Shown here piece after piece: positions 50,487 through 60,755 of a stretch of DNA of 64,000 bases (within the stretch, counting starts at the first letter, position 1; each line of letters starts with the position of its first letter). The DNA lies in assembly GCA_963082975.1 (NCBI GenBank), contig OY720344.1, positions 72,444,546 to 72,508,545 on the forward strand. The letters run 5' to 3'. The notes beneath the pieces are model-generated. The model had not been told where the DNA came from. It saw only the letters and a program-made list of their open reading frames with translations, and made no database searches. Origin of the DNA: Labia minor. Taxonomy: Eukaryota > Arthropoda > Insecta > Dermaptera > Spongiphoridae. A program made the position numbers and the translations under genes.

Positions 50487-52196
50487 ATAAATAATGTTGG
50501 CGATTATTTGGTAATGAGCTTCAAAAGAAAAGCCATTTCGTACAACGTTTAGATATTCATCTACTTGGGCAATATCGAATGACAAATATAGATAAAACAC
50601 AAGAGGATTTAGCAGATATTGGACAGAAAGGTTCAACGTTAGATGTTTATTTTTTGCATAACAAAGAGCTGAAAAATGCTGAAGATAGAAATTTAGAGAT
50701 GGTCCATCCAGAACACTTCAAATGGATTGGAAAATCAAGTAAATGGGTGCAAAGAATTCGCCGAAAGCCAGTTATCGGTAGAATGCATAATGTTAATTTC
50801 ATTTCTCAACCTAAACTTTTTCATTTAAGAATGTTATTGTTTCATGTTAAGATTGGAACAAGCTTTGAAGATCTTTTAACATTTAATGGCATTCGATATG
50901 CAACATATAAACAAGTTTGTTTAGCTAGAGGTCTTACTTATGATGATCAACAATGGATAGAAGGCCTTCGAGAATATGCTATGTCGAAGATGCCTAGAGC
51001 AATGAGAACTCTTCACACAAATTCTGATATTTGGGTCTCCTGAAAATCCAAAAAATTTATGGGAAATGTTCAAGAAAGATTTAGCAGAAGATTTTATCAG
51101 AGAAACAGTGCAAACAGAAAATTCTGTTCAAGAAGCAATTCAACGTGCTTATAGAATCATTGCTTATAAATTGAATACTGAAGCAACAGAAGGTAGAGAT
51201 TTTCGTTAATAGGTTCAACATTTTGGAATGGACGACATACAAGATTATGATAACCAGGGCTATAGAGAAATGATAAACACAAATGAATCATATAATATAG
51301 GGCAACGAATGTATCAACTACTTAAAGGAAGGCAAATAGAAATAGTTTGTGGTGCCGCACACCACAAGTAGATGGCGCCGCGCCAACGTGCGTCAGCCCA
51401 GGACGGCAACAACATGATGGGGACATGGTATATATATTGTAAACGGTGCGAACAATAAAATCAGTTATGACTCCCGCTCAACGGCTTTTATTACTAGCCT
51501 TTTCCTAACATCCGACTTCCACCTTACCTATACCCATGTCCGCCACAAGTTGATAACATTTTACAAGTTGTTAATGATAGAAGACCTAGACAAAAATGTT
51601 TTTTTATTGATGGGTCTGGTGGCACAGGGAAAACTTTTATTTATAAAAGTTTATATTATATTATAAATGGACTAAATTTGAAAGTAAAATGTATGGCATT
51701 TACTGGAATTGCTTCAATTCTACTTCCAGAGAGGGGAACATCCCAACAAACATTTGGACTTAGGGGGTGCCTTTAACATCAGAATCAATTTCTAATATTA
51801 AACCAGGATCTCATAAAGCAGCTCAATTGGCAGAAGTTGATGTCTTTTTGATGGATGAAGCACCTATGCTACCAAAATACGTATTGAATAATATGGATAT
51901 ATTATTACGTTCAATTGGAAAATCAAACTTGCCATTTGGAGGAAAAGTTATGATTTTAGGGGGTGACTTCAGACAGTGTCTTCCTGTCCAGCCTCGAGCT
52001 AATAAAAGTGAGTTAATAGATTTATCTATAAAAAATAGTAATCTCTGGAAACATTTTTAGAATCTCTGTATTCATACATGGAATGCTTTATGTAGCTTTT
52101 TCAAGAGTTAAGAATGGAAAAAATTTGAAGGTTCTATTACCACCTGAGAATGAATGTTATACTCGAAATGTTGTTTGGAAAGAGGTATTAAATTAA
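50487..52196 (+). pseudogene. Broken Helitron-type (Pif1-like) helicase gene
   Basis: Encodes the pre-helicase and helicase parts of a rolling-circle transposon protein. The first part reads LQKKSHFVQRLDIHLLGQYR and FHLRMLLFHVKIGTSFEDLL; later come LWEMFKKDLAEDFI and a stop near 51208. The helicase has Walker A FFIDGSGGTGKTFIYKS (about 51603-51650), CMAFTGIAS, a frameshift near 51765, Walker B VDVFLMDEAPML, GGKVMILGGDFRQCLPV, then a deletion and the C-terminal YVAFSRVKNGKNLKVL (about 52090-52140). A solo LTR interrupts it at 51348-51547. No Rep (HUH) domain is visible upstream. Similarity is to the helicases of Helitrons/Helentrons rather than to cellular Pif1, because the 'FHLRMLL' and 'SFEDL' segments precede the helicase. 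It is dead. Confidence 0.82.
51348..51547 (+). mobile_element. Solo LTR inside the helicase pseudogene
   Basis: 200 bp beginning TGTGGTGCCGCACACCACA and ending GTCCGCCACA, with a TATATATATTG box and AATAAAATC (about 51456). It is flanked by AGTT on both sides (51344-51347 and 51548-51551), a 4-bp target duplication. Removing the LTR and one AGTT restores the reading frame across the junction (EIV, then DNILQVV). No internal retroelement sequence remains, so it is a recombination-derived solo LTR. Confidence 0.88.
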
Positions 52197-52204
52197 TATA
52201 TGTA

Positions 52205-52679
52205 TATATGGAAACACCAAATGGGGTAGTGATGCGCAATATATGACACTGTATCCTGTTAGTGTGACTTAGCCTCTCCTACTCAATTCCGACTTTCACC
52301 TCCTTGGTGGTGTTCATTGGTAACCTGAGCAACCTTGTGGAAGATCGTGGTAACCAACCCCGGTGGGAAGCAGGGTCAGGGCTGACGAAAGCGGAAGAAA
52401 TGGTCCTCCGAAGAATAGGAGGTTGGGTGAGAGGCTAAATTCCTCTCACAGTAAAATAACATATTAATAGAACGAGAAAAAAATGTCTTGGAATAGAGAT
52501 TGATGAAACATAAGGGTTATGCGATAAAATAGGAAATGAATAAAGAATTATGAGTTAAAAGATGAGATTACTATATAGCATAGGCCTTACTTAAAGTGTG
52601 ATTGGGGTTTTAGTGGGTGAGAGCCCCACACTATGGCTGGTAGAGCTTTCCCCTAACACACTAAAAAAAAAAAAAAAAA
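52205..52679 (+). mobile_element. 3' end of a poly(A) retroelement
   Basis: A less AT-biased unit with CTTGGTGGTGTTCATTGG, CCCCGGTGGGAAGCAGGG, GGTTGGGTGAGAGGCTAA and GGGTGAGAGCCCCACAC that ends in a run of about 18 A's (52662-52679). Such a 3' poly(A) marks a 5'-truncated LINE or a SINE. No coding frame is evident. It interrupts the Helitron between the helicase and its 3' end. Confidence 0.6.
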
Positions 52680-53012
52680 ATTATATTTAAGTTATACTAA
52701 TTTAAATTAGATTGATGTAATGATCTAATATTAATATTGGTGTGAATGATTGTAATAATATTGAATAATAAATGGTATTTGATACAATTTTGTTATTTTT
52801 TTTATGAAAGGGTCGAGTAATAGCTTGGTGTTGGATGTATATATAATATAGGATCAATTATTTTATTTGTTAAAGTAAATTTGAAAAGGTTTTTACATAT
52901 TGAAATGAAAATCAATTTATATTAATTTATTTGAAACATTTTAGTAAACAAATTTTTAATGGGTTATTTTTAGAAATCCCATTTAACAATTATAACAAAT
53001 AATTAAAAAATT

Positions 53013-53130
53013 GTAAAATGGATGAAAACCTTTTACTACTTTTAACCAAATACTATGTACCACTCGGGGGTACAGGGGGCGGAGGACCCGTCCAGGTGTG
53101 AAGAGCGCCGAAGGCGCTCTGACCAGCTGG
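53013..53130 (+). mobile_element. Helitron 3' end
   Basis: From AAAATGGATGAAAACC through CACTCGGGGGTACAGGGGGC, the GAGCGCC/GGCGCTC stem-loop and CTGG (53127-53130) followed by T. CTGG satisfies the CTRR rule. It may be the 3' end of the element carrying the helicase remnant at 50.5-52.2 kb, in which case that Helitron spans nearly 3 kb and contains two later insertions. Confidence 0.7.
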
Positions 53131-53140
53131 TATATATATA

Positions 53141-54119
53141 TGTTACGGTAAATGTACATTTCCCAAGATTGTACATATATCGTAACAAAAGTTAGGTATA
53201 AGTAAACTGAATATAATGTATATGTACATTTCCCGGCAAATGTTTACACCTGCCTTTACGTTTTGGTAAATGTATACTCTTACCTTCGTATTTTAAGGAA
53301 AGGTGGAATACAAGTAAATTAAAAATGTTGTTGCAGTAAAAAAAATTTTATTTAAATAAACAATACAAAAAGCTTTAATAACGAAAATTATTTTAATTCA
53401 AAAATGTGAATGAGAAACAAAACATACTTATTACATATAATATGTCGTAGCTTATGATCCCAATATTCATAAATACTATTTTCGTCCTAGTTTTTTAGGA
53501 CCAATACGATGGGAATCAAACAAATAATTATAATATTAACATACTTTTTTTTTATTATAACAGTTAAATTTTATAAAATTATAAAGGAACATATAGAAAT
53601 TTCATAATGAAGAAAGTGCTATTTATTTGAGCAAGAATTGCTATTATGGCACTTGGAATTACATAATATTCCAGCATTTTTACAACTGCATTTTTTTGAG
53701 GAACATGTTCCTTTACAGATGCATCTTTTAAAACCTTGGCCACCAGTAAGGGACTGCATTCCTATAATTTCTCTTACCGATTTCTCAACATCTTGAGGAA
53801 CATCTTCGAATGATATAAACTTTTGTTCACAAATGGCGAATTCATGCCTAGAATAAGATTGTTTTAAAATTCCCTGTTTAGTTCCTAATTTATATAAATT
53901 TTTATCGACATCTCTAGACAAAACAACGCAAATCAAATTTTTGGGATCCGTTTTACTCACATTTACCAAAACGACATGGTCATTGTGAATTCAATGTACA
54001 TTTCCCTTATTTGAAATTGTAAATGTTAGTTGAATGCACATTACCCAAATGAGGAGGCTAATGTGCGCATTTACCGGAAAATGTGTACATTTGCCACAAT
54101 ATCTACTTTTACCGTAACA
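53141..54119 (-). mobile_element. Ginger-like DNA transposon, internally deleted
   Basis: Inverted ends TGTTACGGTAAA and TTTACCGTAACA, with TATA on both sides consistent with a 4-bp target duplication (the flanks are AT repeats, so weak). TGTNR ends and a gypsy-like integrase are features of Ginger transposons. Several copies of a motif like AATGTACATTTCCC lie near both ends and may be transposase binding sites. Only the C-terminus of the protein remains. Confidence 0.65.
53619..53969 (-). pseudogene. C-terminal fragment of a KRBA2-like/Ginger integrase
   Basis: 116 residues. Beginning: VNVSKTDPKNLICVVLSRD, with the YKLGTKQGILKQSYSR segment after it. Then comes ESLTGGQGF-type QSLTGGQGFKRCICKGTC and a cysteine-rich end (CSSKKCSCKNAGILCNSKCH). 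This is the typical tail of the KRBA2-like family derived from Ginger integrases. The catalytic DDE domain is absent, and the ATG is simply the first in the remaining frame. Confidence 0.7.
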
Positions 54120-55328
54120 TATAGATATCATAAAATAAATGAAATTTTTATTTTTATAAATTTTTTATTTATTTTATTGTGCTTATTAAAGGATAATTAT
54201 TGTAAATATAGATTTTATCTAAACAACATCTAGTCAATTTCAACATATCTCAAATGGCTAATGCATAGCTAAAATAAATTACAATTAAATTTCTCATCTA
54301 AACTCGAATTTCTGAAATTATTAAAAATTTAAATTTCTAATTTTTTATTGTAAATTAAATATATTGTAAATAATTGTTATATTATTGAATATGTTTCAAT
54401 AATCATTAATTTATTTATTAAATTCTATAAAAGTAAAAAAATAAAGTTCATATATGATAGATGGATTTATTATTTCAAAAGACAAACTTCCTATATTAAG
54501 ATTACATAATCTGGACTCCACAAATTACTTTTCCTGACTCACAGATTTTTATTTCATAAGTTAAGGACCCTTTTTCTAATTTAAAAAAAATTAAAATAAC
54601 TTAAACGTAGAAAAAAACAATTAAATTTAGTAAAAATAATAAAAAAGAAATAAATATAAAAATTATTTCAAGGATTTATATTATATAATATGGAAAGATC
54701 TTTATCTTTATTTTTGAAAAAATACAAGAAAGATATTAAAAATGTCCATGATTGGTCAGCAAGAGCTCCCCCATGGCGTTTATATTTTTCCGTCAGTATA
54801 CATAGTGTGGACCCTGTTCAAATGCCATATATTGATACTAATTTTATATTATATTATAATTATTTTATTAAAATGCATAAAATTTATACGTCTTTTATTT
54901 ATAATTTTCAATTTTTCCATTGCGAAGGTAATATATATTCTGAATAAAAGAAGAGGCATTTGTTAGTGCCTATAATGCCTATTTTGGCCCATTCTGGGTT
55001 TTAGTGCCTATTTCATCTTATATAGGTTGGTCCGATAAGAATCCCGGATATTAGTTTTAAATAATATATAAATATTTATGACATAAGTTTAAATTTATTT
55101 ATTGAAGAAGTAATCTTTTTGAGGTAATAGAACGAAGAAATAAGCGTCTCGGCTTTGTAGTCACAGATGTGCTCTTTTTATGAAATTTTCAGACTTTTAT
55201 GCATAAATTTGGCGGTATTTTAGTGATACAGCGTTTAATTTCGTTTTTAAGGCATTAACGTTATAAGTTTGTTCACATAAACTTATGACCAAACACTGTT
55301 GATGCTTGATTAACAAGATTATTAAAGA
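54120..55328. other. Spacer with decayed NVL-like pieces
   Basis: About 54445-54475 (AAAGTTCATATATGATAGATG) resembles the end of NVL exon 1, and about 54520-54540 (CACAAATTACTTTTCCTG) resembles part of NVL exon 5. About 54588-54745 resembles 59200-59360 elsewhere in the window. An open frame from 54690 (MERSLSLFLKKYKKDIKNVH) is unassigned. 54960-55320 has less biased sequence (GGTTGGTCCGATAAGAATCC, perhaps a mariner-type end) that I cannot place. Confidence 0.35.
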
Positions 55329-55976
55329 ATAAGTTGACCTGTGGCCAGGTCCGAACCGACCGACGGTTTGAAATAAATTAATTTCCAGTTACAGAAACAA
55401 TTTCAAATAATTTTAATATATCTATTAATGTAATAAAAAACAGATATGGATAGAACATAAATATTTTTAATTTTATTTTATTTATAATATATAGCTGAAG
55501 TAGCCGGCGTTGCCGGCGTTACCCGAGGCTGTGACGTCATGAAGGGCTGGGTGACGTCATATAATTTTAAATTAAGAAAAACATAATGAAGATGATTTTT
55601 CCCGAGGATAAAACCAATACATTCGTGGTGATATGTAAAAAAATCTCCTTATGTGAAATTTGGTGCGAAAATAACCCTTCCCTTCTTATCGTCGATCGCT
55701 AATACTACCACTTCCGGTTTCCGGATTTGCACCAAAAGTTTATCAATTCATCCCACTGATGCATTAAGTAAATATACCAAATTTCATCAAAATCCGTTAA
55801 GCCGTTCAGGCTGTACACATCTATACGGACGGACAGACGGACAGACGGACGGACAGACATCATGCTAAAAATACTTTTTTCTGTTAAGAAAATGCATGAT
55901 TCGTGGAGATATGTAAAAATCTCCACATGTGAAATTTGGTGTGAAAACATTACCTCCCTTACTATCGTCGTTCGGT
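55329..55976 (+). repeat. F2 repeat, complete copy
   Basis: ATAAGTTGACCTGTGGCCAG at the 5' end, inset ACCGACCGACG, TGACGTCATGAAGGG, GGACAGACGGAC microsatellite (about 55826-55857) and the 3' end ATCGTCGTTCGGTA. It carries an extra GCCGGCGTTGCCGGCGTTA stretch near 55503 not seen in the other copies. Confidence 0.82.
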
Positions 55977-55979
55977 AAA

Positions 55980-56408
55980 AATATAAAAAAGAAAAGAAGT
56001 AGAAAATTGCTTTGGTTTGCAGAGAAACCAATAATAACCAATATCACCCAAAATCAAATTGATATCAGAAGATATCAAATTTTTCTCATAAAGTTGTCCT
56101 TAAAGTGTCAACTACTGGTACATTCATCTAATATATAGAATTATTTTATTTAAAAAAACATTAAGATTTAATTTTATTTTCTTCTTATTAACATTAATTT
56201 TTATAATATTTTAATTTTTTTAATTAATTTAATTTGTATTAAAGTCATTTTGTGTGTTTGAGTGTCTCATTCGAGAATTCATGCAATTACGTAATTCAGG
56301 AGGGGGGGAACGTCTTGAGCATCCTATCTGGTAGTTTATGGTTATAACTGGGTTTGGTGGTCCTACCCGATTTTAATTCCTATATATGGGTATATTGTAT
56401 TACCTTTT
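55980..56408. other. Spacer between two F2 copies
   Basis: No gene seen. About 56250-56390 is less AT-biased (AGGAGGGGGGGAACG, GGGTTTGGTGGTCCTACC) and unassigned. Confidence 0.4.
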
Positions 56409-57048
56409 TACCGACCGACGATAGTAAGGGAGGTATTGTTTTCACACCAAATTTCACATGTGGAGATTTTTACATATCTCCACGAATCATGCATTTTCTA
56501 AACAGAAAAAAGTATTTTTAGCATGATGTCTGTCCGTCTGTCCGTCCGTCCGTCTGTCCGTCCGTATAGATGTGTACAGCCTGAACGGCTCAACCGATTT
56601 TGATGAAATTTGGTATATTTACTTAATGCATCAGTGGGATGAATTGATCAACTTTTGGTGCAATTCCGGAAACCGGAAGTGGTAGTATTAGCGATCGACG
56701 ATAGGAAGGAAAGGGTTATTTTCACACCAAAGGAGATTTTTTTATATATCACCACGAATCATGCATTTTGTATTGGTTTTATCCTCGAAAAAAATCATAT
56801 TTATTAGTTTTTTCTTGATTTAAAATTATATGACGTCATCCAGCCATGCATGACGTCACAGCCTGGTCTTGCATATATATTATAAATAAAATAAAATTAA
56901 AAATGTTTATATTTATTATTTATGTATCCATATCTGTTTTTTATTACATTAATAGATATATGAAAATTATTTGAAATTGTTTCTGTAGCTGGAAATTAAT
57001 TTATTTCAAACCGTCGGTCGGTTCGGACCTGGCCACAGGTCAACTTAT
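56409..57048 (-). repeat. F2 repeat, complete, near-twin of the 9.97 kb copy
   Basis: Reverse orientation, from TACCGACCGACG to CCACAGGTCAACTTATTT. It shares with 9970-10622 the same small deletion (ACACCAAAGGAG in place of the longer ACACCAAATTTCACATGAGG), GAAAAAAATCAT and CAACCGATTTTG. It differs visibly only in microsatellite length and 12 bp near the 5' end. Confidence 0.85.
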
Positions 57049-58002
57049 TTAAGCCTGGTATTTATATATATCATATCCTATTCCTATTCCTATTTAAATA
57101 TGGATATATATGCGCATGCCCCGTAGTTTTATTTACTACAAGAGCTATTGCTCTCATATATCTAAGACTTATATATAAACGATTAGCTATACATAAGTAT
57201 ATACCCACAATTTCTATTATATATTAATATAATAATAGAATCAAATTGACAAATGTAATCTAAAGATAATCTTATCTTCCGAAGATGATCCTAATTTGAC
57301 AATCAAAACGGCAAAATATTAAAAAAAGTTCACTTAATTTTATACTCTCCAAATTAATTATAAAAATAAAAATAAATCAAGTAAGATATAAATATGATTG
57401 ATTATTAATAGAAATAATAACTATTAATTTTTTCATAAAAAGATTCTATGTTTATATAAAAACAATTTATTTACTTGCGAGTAAATAAATAAAATTCCAT
57501 ATTGTAAAATAAATATTTTTTAATGGAAATTGCGGTGCAAGCATCTTTTCAATTTCACTATTTCAATATATTTGTATAAAAGAATGTGTGTATATTTGGT
57601 AGTTTAATTCTAATGGTAGACCAGCGCTGAAATATATATTATCTAGTATATATTATATCAATAAATTATATAAGTTTATTTAAAATACTCCCCTTCAAAG
57701 AGGGCATAAGACTGTCTATGTATGGTATTTTAATATTTCAACTCCGGGCCTAGTATTTTTTCTGAAATGTTTTTTTATCAAGTATTGTATCTTGGATTGT
57801 GTGTGTTTGTGTTAGAGAAGGGACTGACTACTCGTACTGGGAATTATTTTTTTATTTATATTAATTTATTATATTTCATAAATCATTCAATAGATTCACT
57901 AGAATTTTAATATCATCGAATTTTGTTTTTCGGAAAAGGCATTTTGTTTTTTTTTTACATTATAAATAATATTAATATTTTCTTTATACTTCACATAAAA
58001 AA
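57049..58002. other. Spacer, no gene seen
   Basis: AT-rich; patches near 57100-57180 and 57690-57850 are slightly more complex but unassigned. Confidence 0.45.
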
Positions 58003-58631
58003 ATAAGTTGACCTGTGGCCAGGCGCAGAACCGACCGACGGTTTGAAGTAAATTAATTTCCAGCTACAGAAACAATTTCAAATAATTTTAAAATATCTAT
58101 TAATGTAATAAAAAACATATGCGAATAGAACATAAATATTTTTAATTTTATTTTATTTATATCATATATGTAAGATCAAGCTATGACGTCATGAATGGCT
58201 GGATGACGTCATATAATTTTAAATTAAGAAAAAACTAATAAAGATGATTTTTCTCGAGGATAAAACCAATACAAAGTGCATTCGTGGTGATATGTAAAAA
58301 TCCCCTCATGTGAAATTTGGTGGGAAAATAACCCTTCCCTTCCTATCGTCGATCGCTAATACTACCACTTCCGGTTTCCGGATTTGCACCAAAAGTTGAT
58401 CAATTCATCCCACGGATGCATTAAGTAAATATACCAAATTTCATCAAAATCGGTTGAGCCGTTCAAGCTGTGCACTTCTTTACGGACACGACGGACGGAC
58501 GGACAGACAGACATCATGCTTAAAATACTTTTTTCTGTTAAGAAAATGCATGATTCGTGGAGATATGCAAAAATCTTCACATGTGAAATTTGGTGTGAAA
58601 ACAATACCTCCCTTACTATCGTCGGTCGGTA
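58003..58631 (+). repeat. F2 repeat, complete copy
   Basis: ATAAGTTGACCTGTGGCCAG then GCGCAGAACCGACCGACGG, TGACGTCATGAATGG, CTTCCGGTTTCCGG, GGACGGACGGACAGACAG and the 3' end ATCGTCGGTCGGTA. More diverged in the middle than the twin copies. Confidence 0.82.
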
Positions 58632-60669
58632 AAAATGGTTTGCTCATGTTTCCGGCCCAAAATGCACACAAAGAAAGAGACTCTTTGCATGTATCTGTTT
58701 CTCATTCGTGGATTTTCGGAACCCCGAAGCCAGGATGAAAATGGGTCTTCGTAACTAAAGATGATTTACGTTTTGAAATCACTATTCAATTTTTTTTTTA
58801 AATACAATCAACAAATGGTCTTCATTACCTCATGGGGCACAGTTAAAAATTGGTACAAAGGCAATTTGTCATAATACATGGGTATATAAAAAAATCATTT
58901 GTTTTCCCTTTGTACCTATTTTGGAGAGCGCCCATGATGTTTACTTCATTATTCAATATATGTTTCAAATTGATACAACAAATAACTATATTGTATATGA
59001 TTTATTTAAAAGATTTTATAGATGGTCTGTGATTTAAAACACCAAACCAGCGTTCTTATTGAAACACCCTATATATAAAACATAATCTATATAAGTGTGT
59101 GCCTTGTATGTTCATTTTATTAGGATTAAAACATAAATAAAATAGACACCGCCAGATAAATAAAAGTATGAGCGCCCCTAACTTAAAATTCTTAAAAGCA
59201 TTTTACACGTAGAAAGAAATAATAGAAAAAATATCTAATTTAGTAAAAATAAAAAAGAAAAAGGAGAAAAACTAATTAAAATTATTTCAATGATTTAAAT
59301 TATATATAAATATTTATTTTTATTTTTCAAAAATACAAGAATAATTATAATAAAAATTAGTAATTTTTGAAATGAACCGCCTAAGTTTGGCAATGATGGT
59401 AGTGATAATCTTAATATTTCTATTATGAATGAAAATATACTATCAATTAAATTAATCAATTTAAATATTTCTTAATATACCTCATTTTAATAATAATTTT
59501 TAATTTTTTCAAAATTATATAGTTTTAAATTTAATTTCTTTATCCATTTGATTAATATAAAATTTTATTTTATTTATTTAAAAAGAATAATAAATTGATT
59601 ATATAAAAACTCTTCGTTTTATTACAAAATAGCAATATAACAAAATTAAATTCTTCAACCGAAATATTTCTAATTGATACACCAATTAAAAACATCATAG
59701 ATATATAATTTAACTATTATGAAACAAATTCTTTTATTAAGAATTGTAATTGAACGAGAATGAATCTGATTACTTATTTCAATTTTTTTTAATTTATATT
59801 ATAATGTGTGTTTGTCATTCAATTTAATCAGGTATTAATTTTTCAATACACTTAATAGATGGATGGTCTGTGATTCAAAACTATCTAATATTATTATACT
59901 AGCAAAAATTATATTATATATACTATATATTTATATATAAAGTAAATAATAGATATAAATAATAAATATATAGTATACCTGGTTCATTGAACCGTCATTC
60001 AATACTTTTAAATTCATATAATTATTATTATTCATGCATTGTTAGGATGACCATCTTTCTAGGGGAAAAAAGGGGCGGTGTTATAAAATGAAGAGTTTAG
60101 AATAGATGAAAAAAAATATTATATAAACCTACTAACGACACAATTTTAATTTTTACTATAATTTGTTAAAAGCGGGACAAAATTGACTAAAATAACGGTA
60201 CTGCCCTGTTCAAAACGCTACGTAAGGTCACCCCAATTTTAATCTAATAATTTTATTGAGTTTGTCTCATGTGGTATCGTTCTGTCTCTTAGAAGAGATT
60301 TTAACAAATTTAATAAAAATTTAAAAAACTAATTTTTTAAATTATACAGTTGTCTTGGCTTATTTTTTTTAAAAAATAGAAATATGCTCTCTTCTCTTCT
60401 TCCAATATTTAAAAATGCTATGGCCCCCGATATATATTTAACTTTATAATTTTATGTCTATAATAAAGTTGAAAGTAACTTTTTTTATTAGAATTGAAGT
60501 CAATATTAATCTTTATTTACCAATATAGTTTTTTAAATAAGGAATGAGTTCAAATAAATGAAAGAAAAATATTTCTTTAAAAGTAATCAAACCTTGGATT
60601 ATATTTTTATAATTAGGGAATTTTGTTTTAAAATGTTTATATTTCTGGTATTTGGTAAAGGATGAGAAA
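58632..60669. other. Spacer with NVL exon 1 relic and hAT-like unit
   Basis: About 58636-58750 is less AT-biased and unassigned. About 59585-59695 (AAATTGATTATATAAAAACT, CTCTTCGTTTTATTAC, AAATTCTTCAACCGAAATAT, TGATACACCAATTAAAAA) parallels NVL exon 1 and its leader at 43545-43640 but has lost the ATG and frame. About 60050-60225 is an uninterrupted copy of the hAT-like unit described at 38334-39895. No gene called. Confidence 0.45.
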
Positions 60670-60755
60670 TTGGGAAAGGGTAATGAGCATTTCCTCGGAG
60701 CCAGGACGGAGCTGGCAGAGGCCCTCCCCTCCCCCCTCGCCCGGAGGAGTAGTAA
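60670..60755 (+). promoter_or_regulatory. GC-rich WDR20 leader/promoter region
   Basis: A sharp rise in GC (CCAGGACGGAGCTGGCAGAG, CCTCCCCTCCCCCCTCGCCC) just before the WDR20 start codon. I take it as 5' UTR and core promoter; no TATA box at the right distance is seen. Confidence 0.5.

Noticed and set aside
51604..52060. A host Pif1 helicase gene
   Set aside because: The preceding segments (FHLRMLLFHV, SFEDLL) belong to transposon helicases, and the frame has a stop, a frameshift and an LTR insertion.
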